Below, piece after piece: positions 35,954-44,103 of a stretch of 64,000 bases of DNA (within the stretch, counting starts at the first letter, position 1; the number at the start of each line of letters is the position of its first letter). Location: the NCBI GenBank assembly GCA_019420305.1, contig JAHZHL010000029.1:186001-250000 (forward strand), written 5' to 3'. This DNA is from Bacillota bacterium. GTDB taxonomy: Bacteria; Bacillota; Clostridia; Peptostreptococcales; Anaerovoracaceae. Made by a program: the position numbers and the translations under genes. The notes under the pieces were generated by a model, which was not told the origin of the DNA, searched no databases, and was given only the letters and a program-made list of their open reading frames with translations.

Positions 35954-35971
35954 AACAATTGGCCAATTGTT
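35954..35971. promoter_or_regulatory. 18-bp perfect palindrome upstream of permease operon
   Basis: AACAATTGGCCAATTGTT is fully symmetric and lies about 90 bp before ATG 35864. It is a good operator candidate for a dimeric regulator. It does not match the ATTGCA-N3-TGCAAT activator site. Confidence 0.6.
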
Positions 35972-36009
35972 ATAAATAAAATGTCAGTTTGGTCTATTTC
36001 AATTCTTGT

Positions 36010-36798
36010 CTATACGGTAATATTTCCCCCTGCGATTGTAATCACAACCCCTGTAATGTAAGAAGCGTCTTCCGATGCCAGATAGGCCATCAGACTTCCG
36101 ATTTCTTCCGGCTTTGCCATTCTTTTGAGCGGTACCTGCTCATTTACTTCCTGTTCGAAAACAGACGGGTCTTTTCCCAGAGACGCTCCCCGTTTCTTAT
36201 ATACATCCTGCAGCATTTCCGTATAAGTAAATCCCGGAGCTACCGCAACGACATTGATATCATACTCCGCCAGCTCCAGAGCGACCGCCTGGCACCAGGC
36301 ATCCATGGCGGATTTCGAAGCTCCGTAGGTGGAGTTTCCGTATTCTCCGATTTTTCCCGCCTGGGAAGAAATCAGTTCGATGGTTCCGTGAATTTCTTTC
36401 TCAATCATATGTCTTGCCACCGCTCTGGACATGAACACGGCGCCTTTCAGATTGATATCCATAATGCTGTCCCAGAATTCCGGAGTCAAGTCTACCAGAT
36501 TGGAGGGTTTCCATACTCCCGCGCAGTTGAACAGAATATCAATGTGTCCAAATTCTTTTTCCGCTTCCTGAACGGTTTTTTCAATATCGTCATAGTTTGT
36601 AACATCCATCTGAATTGGCAGGGCCTTTACGCCCAATGCCCGGATCTCTTCCGCCGCTTTTTCCAGCTTGCTCATTGTTCTCCCGCAGAGAACGATATCC
36701 GCGCCGCTGCTGGCGGCGGCAATGGCCGCGGCCTTGCCGATGCCCTGTCCGGCACCGGTAACGACCGCAACTTTACCGTTTAATTTATAATCATTCAT
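36010..36798 (-). CDS. Short-chain dehydrogenase/reductase
   Basis: A 262-residue classical SDR: TGAGQGIGKA cofactor loop, NCAG, catalytic Ser (ISSQAG), Tyr and Lys (YGASKSAMDAW), and a C-terminal YITGVVITIAGGNITV. ATG 36798 is used because AAAGGAT lies upstream; the longer frame would overlap the previous gene. It is the last gene of the sigma-54 operon starting at 39592. Its C-terminal GGN(I/V)(T/N)V is shared with the 37954 SDR, suggesting duplication and related substrates. Confidence 0.88.
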   Translation of the reverse strand: MNDYKLNGKVAVVTGAGQGIGKAAAIAAASSGADIVLCGRTMSKLEKAAEEIRALGVKALPIQMDVTNYDDIEKTVQEAEKEFGHIDILFNCAGVWKPSNLVDLTPEFWDSIMDINLKGAVFMSRAVARHMIEKEIHGTIELISSQAGKIGEYGNSTYGASKSAMDAWCQAVALELAEYDINVVAVAPGFTYTEMLQDVYKKRGASLGKDPSVFEQEVNEQVPLKRMAKPEEIGSLMAYLASEDASYITGVVITIAGGNITV

Positions 36799-36824
36799 TG
36801 CGAAAATCCTTTCATCCCTTGCTT

Positions 36825-37919
36825 TTATAATAATGTTTTGGAAAGGCCGTATACGGATTTCCATCCTTCCGAATGAGGCTCTTTCAGATATGGAGCCAGC
36901 TCTTCTTTTGTTCTGAGTGTGGTTTTTTCCGGATCCGGCACGGTTCCCGGCGGGAAGGCTTCCAGATATTCGTCAATCAGCATTACCAGGTATTTCATAA
37001 TTGCCAGATACGGTTTTTTCAGCTTGTCAGCGGTCGCCGCGGTGGCTTTTCCCGCTACGCCGTTGGGGGTTGCCACAAAAGCCATGACATTATGACCTTC
37101 CCCGTCTTCCCAGCGGCTCGGATGGGTGTCGTCAACGCTTCCGTCAAAATGTCCGCCCGGCAGCACACTCTGTCCCGCTCCGTCTTCCACATAATCCATA
37201 TTTACCATATCCGGGAAGCACAGCAGGCCGCATCCGGTTTCCGCTTCACAGGCATGGGTGAAAGCCGTTTCGAACTGTCCGCCTTCTTCTTTCAGCGCGA
37301 ACATCTCTCTTACCGCTCTGTGCCAGTCTACAATCCGATAAATTCCCGGGAGCTGGTATTCCTTCATAAACTTCCATACCGCGGTCTGTAAAACCGGAAG
37401 GTGTCCGTGATTGTTAATCAGAATCATCTTGCGGTATCCGGAATTCCAAAGTCCCAGCATGACGTCTTTCAGCATTCCGATGGCTGTTTCCTCATGAAGA
37501 ACAATCGTTCCGTCCATTCCCACATGGCTTTGTGGATGCACGCCGTAAAGAAGCGGCGGGAAGGCGATGCTTACCTGCGGTCCGTGTTTCAGGGTATACC
37601 TTCTTACTCCTTCGGCAATCGCCGTTACCATAAAGGTATCCATTCCCGACGGATTCATTGGTCCGTGGTCTTCCGTACATCCGATGGGGATCAGAACGAC
37701 GTCGTTTTTCTTTCTGATTTCATCCTGTTCCTTACCCGGAGTGGTCTGGATATAAGAGCCTGCCTTGCAGAGCTCCGGCGGCGCCGGAAAACCGAATTCT
37801 TTCAGTTCCTCATCCACCTGTTCATCGGACATGTAAAATACTTCTTTCTTCATTCTGCCGATTTTGTCATTGGCAAAACAGATATTCGGGCTGGGGCCCG
37901 CTTCAAATCTCTGTGACAT
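36825..37919 (-). CDS. Creatininase-family amidohydrolase (IolN-like)
   Basis: A 364-residue metal-dependent hydrolase. The metal-binding motif PIGCTEDHGPMNPSGMDT (E83, H85, D94) and the later INNHGH and HACEAETGCG match the creatininase fold. It is about 100 residues longer than classical creatininase (about 250 aa), closer to the 3-dehydro-scyllo-inosose hydrolase (IolN) group. With sugar-type SDRs and a sugar isomerase in the same operon, opening of an oxidised cyclitol or lactam is plausible but unproven. AGGAGGT precedes ATG 37919. Confidence 0.8.
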   Translation of the reverse strand: MSQRFEAGPSPNICFANDKIGRMKKEVFYMSDEQVDEELKEFGFPAPPELCKAGSYIQTTPGKEQDEIRKKNDVVLIPIGCTEDHGPMNPSGMDTFMVTAIAEGVRRYTLKHGPQVSIAFPPLLYGVHPQSHVGMDGTIVLHEETAIGMLKDVMLGLWNSGYRKMILINNHGHLPVLQTAVWKFMKEYQLPGIYRIVDWHRAVREMFALKEEGGQFETAFTHACEAETGCGLLCFPDMVNMDYVEDGAGQSVLPGGHFDGSVDDTHPSRWEDGEGHNVMAFVATPNGVAGKATAATADKLKKPYLAIMKYLVMLIDEYLEAFPPGTVPDPEKTTLRTKEELAPYLKEPHSEGWKSVYGLSKTLL

Positions 37920-37953
37920 TTTGCTTCGTACCTCCTATTATTTTTTCTCTTTT

Positions 37954-38736
37954 TTATACATTTACGTTTCCGCCAGTGATGTTGTATGTAGAGCCGGTCA
38001 GATAGCTGGCTTTTTCACTGGACAGGAAGTAAATCAGATCCGCCACCTCTCTCGGTTCCGCAAACCGCTTAAGAGGAATCTCCGCGCAGCGGAAAGCTTC
38101 AAATTCTTCTTTGGTCATGCCCTGGCGGGGAGCCTCTTCTTCCAGGTACTTTTCAATCATACCGGTCTTGGTAATTCCCGGCGCGATAGCGGATACGCAG
38201 ATTCCGTACTGAGCCAGGTCAATCGCCAGGGTCTGGGTGATCATGCAGACGCCGGCTTTGGAAGCTCCATAGGCATGTCCGTTGGGTTCACCGATTACGC
38301 CGGCCTGTGAGGCGATGGAAACAATTTTTCCTTTTACCTTGTTCTTTACCATATTGTTGGCAACTGCCTGGGTAAGGAAAAAGGTGCCTTTCAGATTGGT
38401 GTCCAGGCTCTTATCCCAGTCTTCCTCTGTGTAAGTCAGCGGATCCCCGTAGATGGAAACTCCCGCGCAGTTGGCGAGCGCCTGAATGGCTCCGAATTTT
38501 TCCTCAATTTTCGCCGCCGCTTCTCTGATTTCCGCGACCGAAGCCAGATCCACAACTAGAGTCAGGGTTTCTGTCCCGTAATCTTCTTTCAGCTTTGCCG
38601 CCTTTGCGTCTAACGCTTCCTGATTGATGTCGATCATCGCCACATTGGCGCCATTGCTGGCATACGCTTCACATACCGCATAGCCGATTCCTCCCGCGGC
38701 TCCTGTTACTACACATGTTTTTCCCTTGAATTCCAT
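37954..38736 (-). CDS. Short-chain dehydrogenase/reductase
   Basis: A 260-residue classical SDR: TGAAGGIGYA (12-21), ANCAG, catalytic Ser (IASQAG), YGASKAG, and C-terminal YLTGSTYNITGGNVNV. An Asp after strand 2 (MIDINQE) predicts NAD. It is the second gene of the sigma-54 operon, between the isomerase and the creatininase-family hydrolase. It probably oxidises a hydroxyl of the substrate before hydrolysis. Confidence 0.9.
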   Translation of the reverse strand: MEFKGKTCVVTGAAGGIGYAVCEAYASNGANVAMIDINQEALDAKAAKLKEDYGTETLTLVVDLASVAEIREAAAKIEEKFGAIQALANCAGVSIYGDPLTYTEEDWDKSLDTNLKGTFFLTQAVANNMVKNKVKGKIVSIASQAGVIGEPNGHAYGASKAGVCMITQTLAIDLAQYGICVSAIAPGITKTGMIEKYLEEEAPRQGMTKEEFEAFRCAEIPLKRFAEPREVADLIYFLSSEKASYLTGSTYNITGGNVNV

Positions 38737-38800
38737 TTTTTCAATTCCTCCTTGTATCTTAAATTCGTGTTTTAATGGTCCTACTTTTATTCTCAGCCTG

Positions 38801-39592
38801 TCAGTCTACCTGTTTTCTTAGTTCCGCAATGGCTTTCAGCACATCCTCCGTGCTCCCCTGCGGGGTGAGCTCAAAACAGGCTGTTCCTTCAAATCCATTT
38901 TTTTTCAGAGTATTGAGCAGAAACGCGTAATTAATTTCGCCTGTTCCCGGCTGCCCTCTGTCCGGCGCGTCGGCGATATGAATGTAATCCATAATGTCCA
39001 GATTCTCCAGCATGCTGTTTGTCAGATCCCCGTGCATGATCTGCATATGGAACAAATCGCACAGCATTTTCACATTGGGAGAATCCACTGCCCGGATAAT
39101 ATCCGCCGTCACTCTGGCGTTCACAAGGAACATTCCCGCCAGATGATCCAGATTGTTCAACGGCTCCACATACATTTTCACACCGTTTTCTTCCAGCAGC
39201 GGAGCAACCCGCATGAGAGTACTCGTTATATTGGCCACCTGCCGCTGAGGACTGTAGACGTCATTAAAGTTTGAAGATCCTTCGTCAAAAATCGAATTGG
39301 AATGTACGATCAGCGAATCGCATCCGAGGAATTTGGCGGTTTCAATGGATTTCTTTGTCCATTCAATAAATTCCTCCGCTGTTTTGTTATCGCACAGCGA
39401 CCAGTCCCAGTCGCCTTTGAATCCGGTAATCGTTACGCCGTATTTATCACATTGCGCTTTGATCTTCTCCAGGTCTCTTCCATACCAGGCCCAGAATTCC
39501 ACATAATCGTAACCCGCTTCTTTTGCCGCCTGAAACTTGTCATAAAAATCCATATCAGGAAATAATTCTTCGATATTCAAGCAATATTTCAT
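38801..39592 (-). CDS. Sugar phosphate isomerase/epimerase family (xylose isomerase-like TIM barrel)
   Basis: A 263-residue AP-endonuclease-2-like TIM barrel. Metal and active-site residues are visible in YDYVEFWAWYG, KMYVEPLNNLDHLAG (Glu), MLCDLFHMQIM (Asp, His), YIHIADAPDRGQPGTGEINY (His, Asp, Glu) and CFELTPQG (Glu). Relatives include hydroxypyruvate isomerase, inosose dehydratase, tagatose 3-epimerase and IolO. It heads the operon directly after a perfect sigma-54 promoter. It likely acts on a ketose, inosose or ketoaldonate. Confidence 0.87.
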   Translation of the reverse strand: MKYCLNIEELFPDMDFYDKFQAAKEAGYDYVEFWAWYGRDLEKIKAQCDKYGVTITGFKGDWDWSLCDNKTAEEFIEWTKKSIETAKFLGCDSLIVHSNSIFDEGSSNFNDVYSPQRQVANITSTLMRVAPLLEENGVKMYVEPLNNLDHLAGMFLVNARVTADIIRAVDSPNVKMLCDLFHMQIMHGDLTNSMLENLDIMDYIHIADAPDRGQPGTGEINYAFLLNTLKKNGFEGTACFELTPQGSTEDVLKAIAELRKQVD

Positions 39593-39631
39593 TTTACGCT
39601 CCTCCTTTGTAATCCCTTTTGTTTTTTAATT

Positions 39632-39649
39632 AAGCAATGCCCGTGCCAA
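39632..39649 (-). promoter_or_regulatory. Sigma-54 promoter of isomerase operon
   Basis: The minus strand reads TTGGCACGGGCATTGCTT: TGGCAC-N5-TTGCT, a full consensus match, about 40 bp before ATG 39592. Confidence 0.9.
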
Positions 39650-39776
39650 ATATAAATTGAACGGCTCTGAAATTTTTTCAGGCTTGAAATTACTGGATTT
39701 CTATTAAAAAAATTTTTTGAAAACTCTTTTTTATCTATAAAAAGATATAAAAGGATGAAAATCTTCCATTTTCTTT

Positions 39777-39823
39777 TTTGCAAGATGCCATTGCGTTTCT
39801 CTGTTTTGATTGCAGTTTGCAAT
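39777..39823. promoter_or_regulatory. Paired activator sites between regulator and isomerase operon
   Basis: ATTGCA-GTT-TGCAAT (39809-39823) is a 12/12 palindrome; TTTGCA-AGA-TGCCAT (39777-39791) is 10/12. They start 32 bp apart (three turns) and centre about 153 bp above the sigma-54 promoter. They also lie 33 bp upstream of the -35 box of the regulator gene, so they could mediate autoregulation. Confidence 0.8.
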
Positions 39824-39855
39824 CCTCTTGTATTGGTGTTTTCAAAATAATTCCC

Positions 39856-39883
39856 TTGCTTTTTCAAAAAGGAAGATTATAAT
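39856..39883 (+). promoter_or_regulatory. Sigma-A promoter of the sigma-54 activator gene
   Basis: TTGCTT (39856-39861), 16 bp, TATAAT (39878-39883), about 34 bp before the TTG start at 39917. Confidence 0.7.
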
Positions 39884-39916
39884 AAAAGAAAATACAGGGA
39901 AAAGGGGGCATCAATT

Positions 39917-41815
39917 TTGGATCTTTCCATCGCCATCATATTACCGAACACACTGACATACGAAACAACACGGGAGCTGCTTGAGAAACACGGCTGGGAG
40001 TATCCTGTCCATCGAGCGTCCCGCGAAAACGCGCTGCAAATTTCCAAAAATCTGATCGAAAGAGGAACCCGCCTGATCATCTCCACAGGCGTAACCTACA
40101 ATTACCTGCGGGAACAGCTTTCCATCCCTCTTCTGGAATTGCCCTTCAGCGGACTGGAGGCAGCTCTGGCTATCAAAAAAGCGCTGAGCTATTCCAAACG
40201 GATCGTCCACATCGGCGCTCCGGCTTTATTTCATTATTTGCAGAAAAGCATGGAGGTTTTGGGAGTTCCCAAGGATAATATTCATTTCTGTGAGCTGACT
40301 ACAAAGCATTCCACGGAAGAACAGGTGCTCAATATGCTCTCGGAAGGTTATGAGGTCTTTATCGGTGGCTACGTTGTGGCGTCCCTTGCCCATCAGTACG
40401 GGAAACAGGGTATCGAGGTCAATGTAGATGAAATGGTAATCGAAACAACCATCCTCAACGCCCAGTCCATGCTCCGTGAAATCCTAGAGCAGGAGGAAAA
40501 GAACCAGCTGGAGCAGGCTATTTTGCAGACCACTTCAGACGGAATTCTCGCCGTTGACAATTCCGGGAAGGTCGTCCTCGCCAACCCTGCCGCGGAGCGG
40601 ATTATTTCTACAGAGCTGGTGGGCCGCAATCTGAAAGAAGCTCTGGCGGAAAATCAGATTATGGATATTGATTCCACAACGGTCAATCAGCTGGATATGC
40701 AAAAGGAATATACTCCGGTCATCCTGAAAAGCTCTCCCATTATGGTGGACAACCGCAAGAAGGGGGAGGTAATCTCCATTAAGCTCGTATCGGAAATCCA
40801 TGAATTGCAATATAAAACGCGCAAAGATCTGTATCTGCAGGGGCTGTGGGCAGAGCATACGTTTGAAAGTATCAAGGGGAGCAGCAAGCTGATTTCTCTG
40901 GCCAGAGAAAAAGCGGAAATCTATGCCAAATACGACAGTCCTGTGCTGATTTCCGGCGAAACAGGAACCGGGAAGGAGTTGTTCGCTCAAAGTATCCATA
41001 ACGCCAGCCGACGCAAAATGCAGCCCTGGGTTCCGGTTAACTGCGCGTCTCTTCCGGAAAATCTGATTGAGAGCGAACTGTTCGGCTATGAGAAGGGGGC
41101 CTTTACCGGCGCCAGCAAAGAAGGACGGATCGGATTCTTTGAACTGGCGGACGGTGGAACGATTTTTCTGGATGAAATCAGTGAGCTTCCGCTTCCTATC
41201 CAGTCTAAACTTTTGCGAGTCATCCAGGAAGGCGATGTAATCCGCGTTGGGGGAGATAAGATCATTCATGTTGACGTGCGCGTTATCTGCGCGTCCAATA
41301 AAGACTTACTGCAGTTGATTCAGGAGAAAAAGTTTAAAGAGGACCTGTACTATCGGCTCTGTGTTCTGGATGTCAAAATTCCTCCGCTGCGGGACCGTTT
41401 GGAAGATATAGATGAGCTTGTCCGATTCCTGCTCAGGAAATTCAGCAAGCAGCATGGAAAGAATGTAACCGAAATTGAGCCGGAGGCTCTCGCTATGATC
41501 AAAAAACTTCCCCTGCTGGGGAATGTCCGGGAGCTTTCTAATCTTATGGAACGGACTGTCATTTTTTCAAATCAGTCTACTGTTACTTTACAGTTGTTGC
41601 AAGATTTTGTCCTGCCTGAAATCAGAACGGAGGTTCCGCCGGAAGTTCACTCTCCAATTTTGCCTCAGGTGGGGAACCTCAAAGAGGCAGAAAGGGAAAT
41701 GATCCTGGAAGCCCTGGAACAGAGCAACGGAAACAAGGCCGCCGCAGCCCGGGCGCTGGGCATCGATCCCTCTACCTTATGGCGAAAGTTGAAAAAGTAT
41801 GGAATAAAGATATAG
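39917..41815 (+). CDS. PrpR-type sigma-54-dependent transcriptional activator
   Basis: A 632-residue enhancer-binding protein. The PrpR_N sensory domain (about 10-185) is followed by a PAS domain (about 195-290), the AAA+ domain with Walker A GETGTGKE (347-354), the sigma-54-contacting loop GAFTGA (394-399) and Walker B GGTIFLDE (413-420), then a C-terminal Fis-type helix-turn-helix (about 592-632, [20 protein letters not shown]). Start is TTG 39917 with GGGGG upstream. PrpR_N domains sense small carboxylates or CoA-pathway intermediates. Five sigma-54 promoters and four paired sites in the window make it the likely master activator of the catabolic genes on both sides. Confidence 0.93.
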   Translation: MDLSIAIILPNTLTYETTRELLEKHGWEYPVHRASRENALQISKNLIERGTRLIISTGVTYNYLREQLSIPLLELPFSGLEAALAIKKALSYSKRIVHIGAPALFHYLQKSMEVLGVPKDNIHFCELTTKHSTEEQVLNMLSEGYEVFIGGYVVASLAHQYGKQGIEVNVDEMVIETTILNAQSMLREILEQEEKNQLEQAILQTTSDGILAVDNSGKVVLANPAAERIISTELVGRNLKEALAENQIMDIDSTTVNQLDMQKEYTPVILKSSPIMVDNRKKGEVISIKLVSEIHELQYKTRKDLYLQGLWAEHTFESIKGSSKLISLAREKAEIYAKYDSPVLISGETGTGKELFAQSIHNASRRKMQPWVPVNCASLPENLIESELFGYEKGAFTGASKEGRIGFFELADGGTIFLDEISELPLPIQSKLLRVIQEGDVIRVGGDKIIHVDVRVICASNKDLLQLIQEKKFKEDLYYRLCVLDVKIPPLRDRLEDIDELVRFLLRKFSKQHGKNVTEIEPEALAMIKKLPLLGNVRELSNLMERTVIFSNQSTVTLQLLQDFVLPEIRTEVPPEVHSPILPQVGNLKEAEREMILEALEQSNGNKAAAARALGIDPSTLWRKLKKYGIKI

Positions 41816-41821
41816 CACAAA

Positions 41822-41869
41822 AACACCGCCTGGCGGGAGCGTGAGTCTCCCACCAGACGGCGTTTTTAT
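41822..41869 (+). terminator. Terminator after activator gene (likely bidirectional)
   Basis: An 18-bp stem with three mismatches or wobbles (41822-41839 with 41847-41864) is followed by TTT ATAAT. It lies between the convergent activator and rloB genes. Confidence 0.75.
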
Positions 41870-41878
41870 AATAGCAGA

Positions 41879-42538
41879 TTAAACCAGTTCACAATCCTTT
41901 AAAATTTTTTCAATTGCTTCCCATACTGTCAACGAAGGATTTTCTCGATAATACTGATACCCTTTATATCGATGCAAAATATAGCCATTTTCTTTATTTC
42001 TCTGCATAATTGCCTTAGATCGTTTGACAGCTTCCATTACGTCGGAAAGTTTTATTTGCTTCAAACACCTTTTAAAATTGGCTTCTTTCTTATACTCATC
42101 CATACTCGTAAAATTTTCTCTAAAAGCGCGGTTTATGGGGAGAAGATACTGTTTTCTGTGCGTATAAGGCGCATTGCACTCGACTTTGTGCAGAACAATC
42201 CATAAATCAAAAGTAAAGTTACTGTACCCAGACTTGTATGTAATCTGTTTTCCCAGTTGTCCTGCCGCTTTCATATTATCCATCGTTTCCTGAAATGCCT
42301 GTATGTGCTCCGGTTCATCACTTTCATAATCAAAGAAATGGTAAATCTCAATTTTTTGGGTTACTGACAGCGCTTTTACATGTTTCAATGGATTCTTTTT
42401 TACCGCGCAATCAAATAAGACCTTGCGCGCGGATGCCTCTGCATGATTAATACAATCCTGCAGCCATTTTAAATACCATTGTTCCGTTTCCCCTTCGACA
42501 CTAAAATAATATTTATTAGTAGGCTTTCTTTTTATCAT
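41879..42538 (-). CDS. rloB: RloB-like protein (effector of RloA/RloB, AbiL-type defence)
   Basis: A 219-residue RloB-family protein. It opens with the family motif YYFSVEGETEQWYLKWLQD (TOPRIM-like acidic patch), followed by the acidic HFFDYESDEPEHI and the FDLWIVLHK core. RloB (AbiLii) is the effector-like partner of an ATPase in abortive-infection systems. It starts 2 bp after rloA with GAGGTG inside the end of that gene. Codon use is more AT-rich than neighbours, suggesting horizontal gain. The target nucleic acid is not known. Confidence 0.82.
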   Translation of the reverse strand: MIKRKPTNKYYFSVEGETEQWYLKWLQDCINHAEASARKVLFDCAVKKNPLKHVKALSVTQKIEIYHFFDYESDEPEHIQAFQETMDNMKAAGQLGKQITYKSGYSNFTFDLWIVLHKVECNAPYTHRKQYLLPINRAFRENFTSMDEYKKEANFKRCLKQIKLSDVMEAVKRSKAIMQRNKENGYILHRYKGYQYYRENPSLTVWEAIEKILKDCELV

Positions 42539-42540
42539 TA

Positions 42541-43890
42541 TTACACCTCGCTCTCACTATTTATGAGTTCTTCAAAAATTGGTGTAAAGTCAATATTCTT
42601 GATTGCGCCATACTGGCTGATAAAATATTTCCCCATATAATCTTCATGCTTACGAACGCCTTTATCTCCTGAAGTACCGAAATCCGATAATGCATACAAC
42701 TCACTCTGATGGCTGTCATCATCACGCTCTACAAATTTTATCTCATCCCTTCTAAAAAGATTCGAATTCAAAAAGATAGGGTTATGTGTATTGAAAATCA
42801 ATTGTGCATGATGAATATTGATATCATCATTATGGAACACATTTACAATACTCATCAAAGCCATCGGGTGAATAGACGCGTCAAACTCATCCACCACCAA
42901 AGTTCCCCCTGTCTGCATGGCTTTGATAACAAGAGGAAACATATTGATAAAACGTATCGTTCCGTAAGACTCAAAAATTTCTGCGGCGATGGCCGCATTC
43001 TTCCTGTTTTTCATATTCTTGAACAGAGAATAAAGTTTTGCGTCCGCTTCATCGTCTCTCACTATATAGCCCACTGCGTTAGAATTAATTCCAAACAGTT
43101 TCGCAGCTTCATCTATTGTTTTTTCCACATAGACTGCTTTTTTCTTTGGATCCGCAAATCTCTTAATCAACTGCATGGAATCTGCACGATAAACAACCAT
43201 AAACTTTTTTGTAAACCAGTCTACAATTATTTTTACAAACTTTTGAGAAAAAATAAATTTAAATCCATTTGTCAGAAATAATTCATCTTTACTCAAGCTA
43301 TTCTCTGCAATCCCAAAGATACCCTCTGAATCTATCTCCGATACATTCGTAAGATATTTTTTGATCACTTTCATAGTTCCAAGTTTTAGGGAATCTGTCC
43401 GCTGAAAAACTTCCTCGCCATTTACCGTCAGCTTTTCAGATACAATTTTCCTCGAATAATTTTCATCAAGAAACGTCCCTAAATCCACTTCCAATTCATA
43501 TTGAATCCGAAACTTATTTTTACGTTCTTCCGGATCCTCTTCATAGAAATCGACAGAAAAGTACACCGGTTTTGCCTCTGTTTCATTATTATTGGGAATC
43601 AACTCCAATATTGCTGCCGCTGGATTTGGAGAGGATTTTTCTTCTGAATTTCTGACATTGCCCCGCAGCACAATCGCACGAATGACATCCATTGCTCCTA
43701 TAATATTTGTTTTTCCCGCTGCATTTGGACCATAAATAATGGATGAGCTTAGTCCTTTAATCTCTTTTCCTTTTACTCTTACTTTCATCAGGCTGTAATC
43801 CAACCCCTTTTGTTTTGGTGCTGCGATCATAGAAAAACAAGCTCTTTCCACGAACGACTTGTAGTTTTTTGTTTTAAATTCGAGAAGCAT
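42541..43890 (-). CDS. rloA: RloA-like AAA/ABC-type ATPase (AbiL-type defence)
   Basis: A 449-residue SMC/ABC-like ATPase. MLLEFKTKNYKSFVERACFSM opens the protein as in many ATP-binding defence proteins. Walker A is IIYGPNAAGKTNI (about 50-62), and Walker B is VVDEFDASIHPM with a downstream FNTHNPIFLNSNLFRRDEI switch His region. It pairs with rloB immediately downstream. Such pairs sense phage infection and trigger abortive responses. It has its own promoter (43936-43964) and is AT-rich, apparently inserted between the sigma-54 activator and the permease gene. Confidence 0.85.
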   Translation of the reverse strand: MLLEFKTKNYKSFVERACFSMIAAPKQKGLDYSLMKVRVKGKEIKGLSSSIIYGPNAAGKTNIIGAMDVIRAIVLRGNVRNSEEKSSPNPAAAILELIPNNNETEAKPVYFSVDFYEEDPEERKNKFRIQYELEVDLGTFLDENYSRKIVSEKLTVNGEEVFQRTDSLKLGTMKVIKKYLTNVSEIDSEGIFGIAENSLSKDELFLTNGFKFIFSQKFVKIIVDWFTKKFMVVYRADSMQLIKRFADPKKKAVYVEKTIDEAAKLFGINSNAVGYIVRDDEADAKLYSLFKNMKNRKNAAIAAEIFESYGTIRFINMFPLVIKAMQTGGTLVVDEFDASIHPMALMSIVNVFHNDDINIHHAQLIFNTHNPIFLNSNLFRRDEIKFVERDDDSHQSELYALSDFGTSGDKGVRKHEDYMGKYFISQYGAIKNIDFTPIFEELINSESEV

Positions 43891-43935
43891 AACTCATACC
43901 TCCATTTTGCTTGTTTTTTGCAAAATCATATCATA

Positions 43936-43964
43936 ATTATAGGGTCATTCTGCCAATTCGTCAA
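43936..43964 (-). promoter_or_regulatory. Sigma-A promoter of rloAB
   Basis: The minus strand reads TTGACG (43959-43964), 17 bp, TATAAT (43936-43941), about 45 bp before ATG 43890. The defence pair is therefore transcribed independently of neighbours. Confidence 0.8.
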
Positions 43965-44045
43965 TATAGCTATTTCTATTTTGCCTATTTCCCGCAAAAT
44001 TTATCCAATATCTGCATCGATCTATTTTTACCGGAATTTCCTACT

Positions 44046-44096
44046 AAAAATACAAAACACCGCAATCCCTGCATTTGGCAAGGTTTACGGTGTTTT
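44046..44096 (-). terminator. Terminator after NCS1 permease gene
   Basis: AAAACACCG (44054-44062) pairs with CGGTGTTTT (44088-44096), with inner CCCTGC/GCAAGG pairing and TATTTTTAG following on the minus strand. It ends the permease gene before rloA. Confidence 0.75.
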
Positions 44097-44103
44097 CCCC
44101 GTT

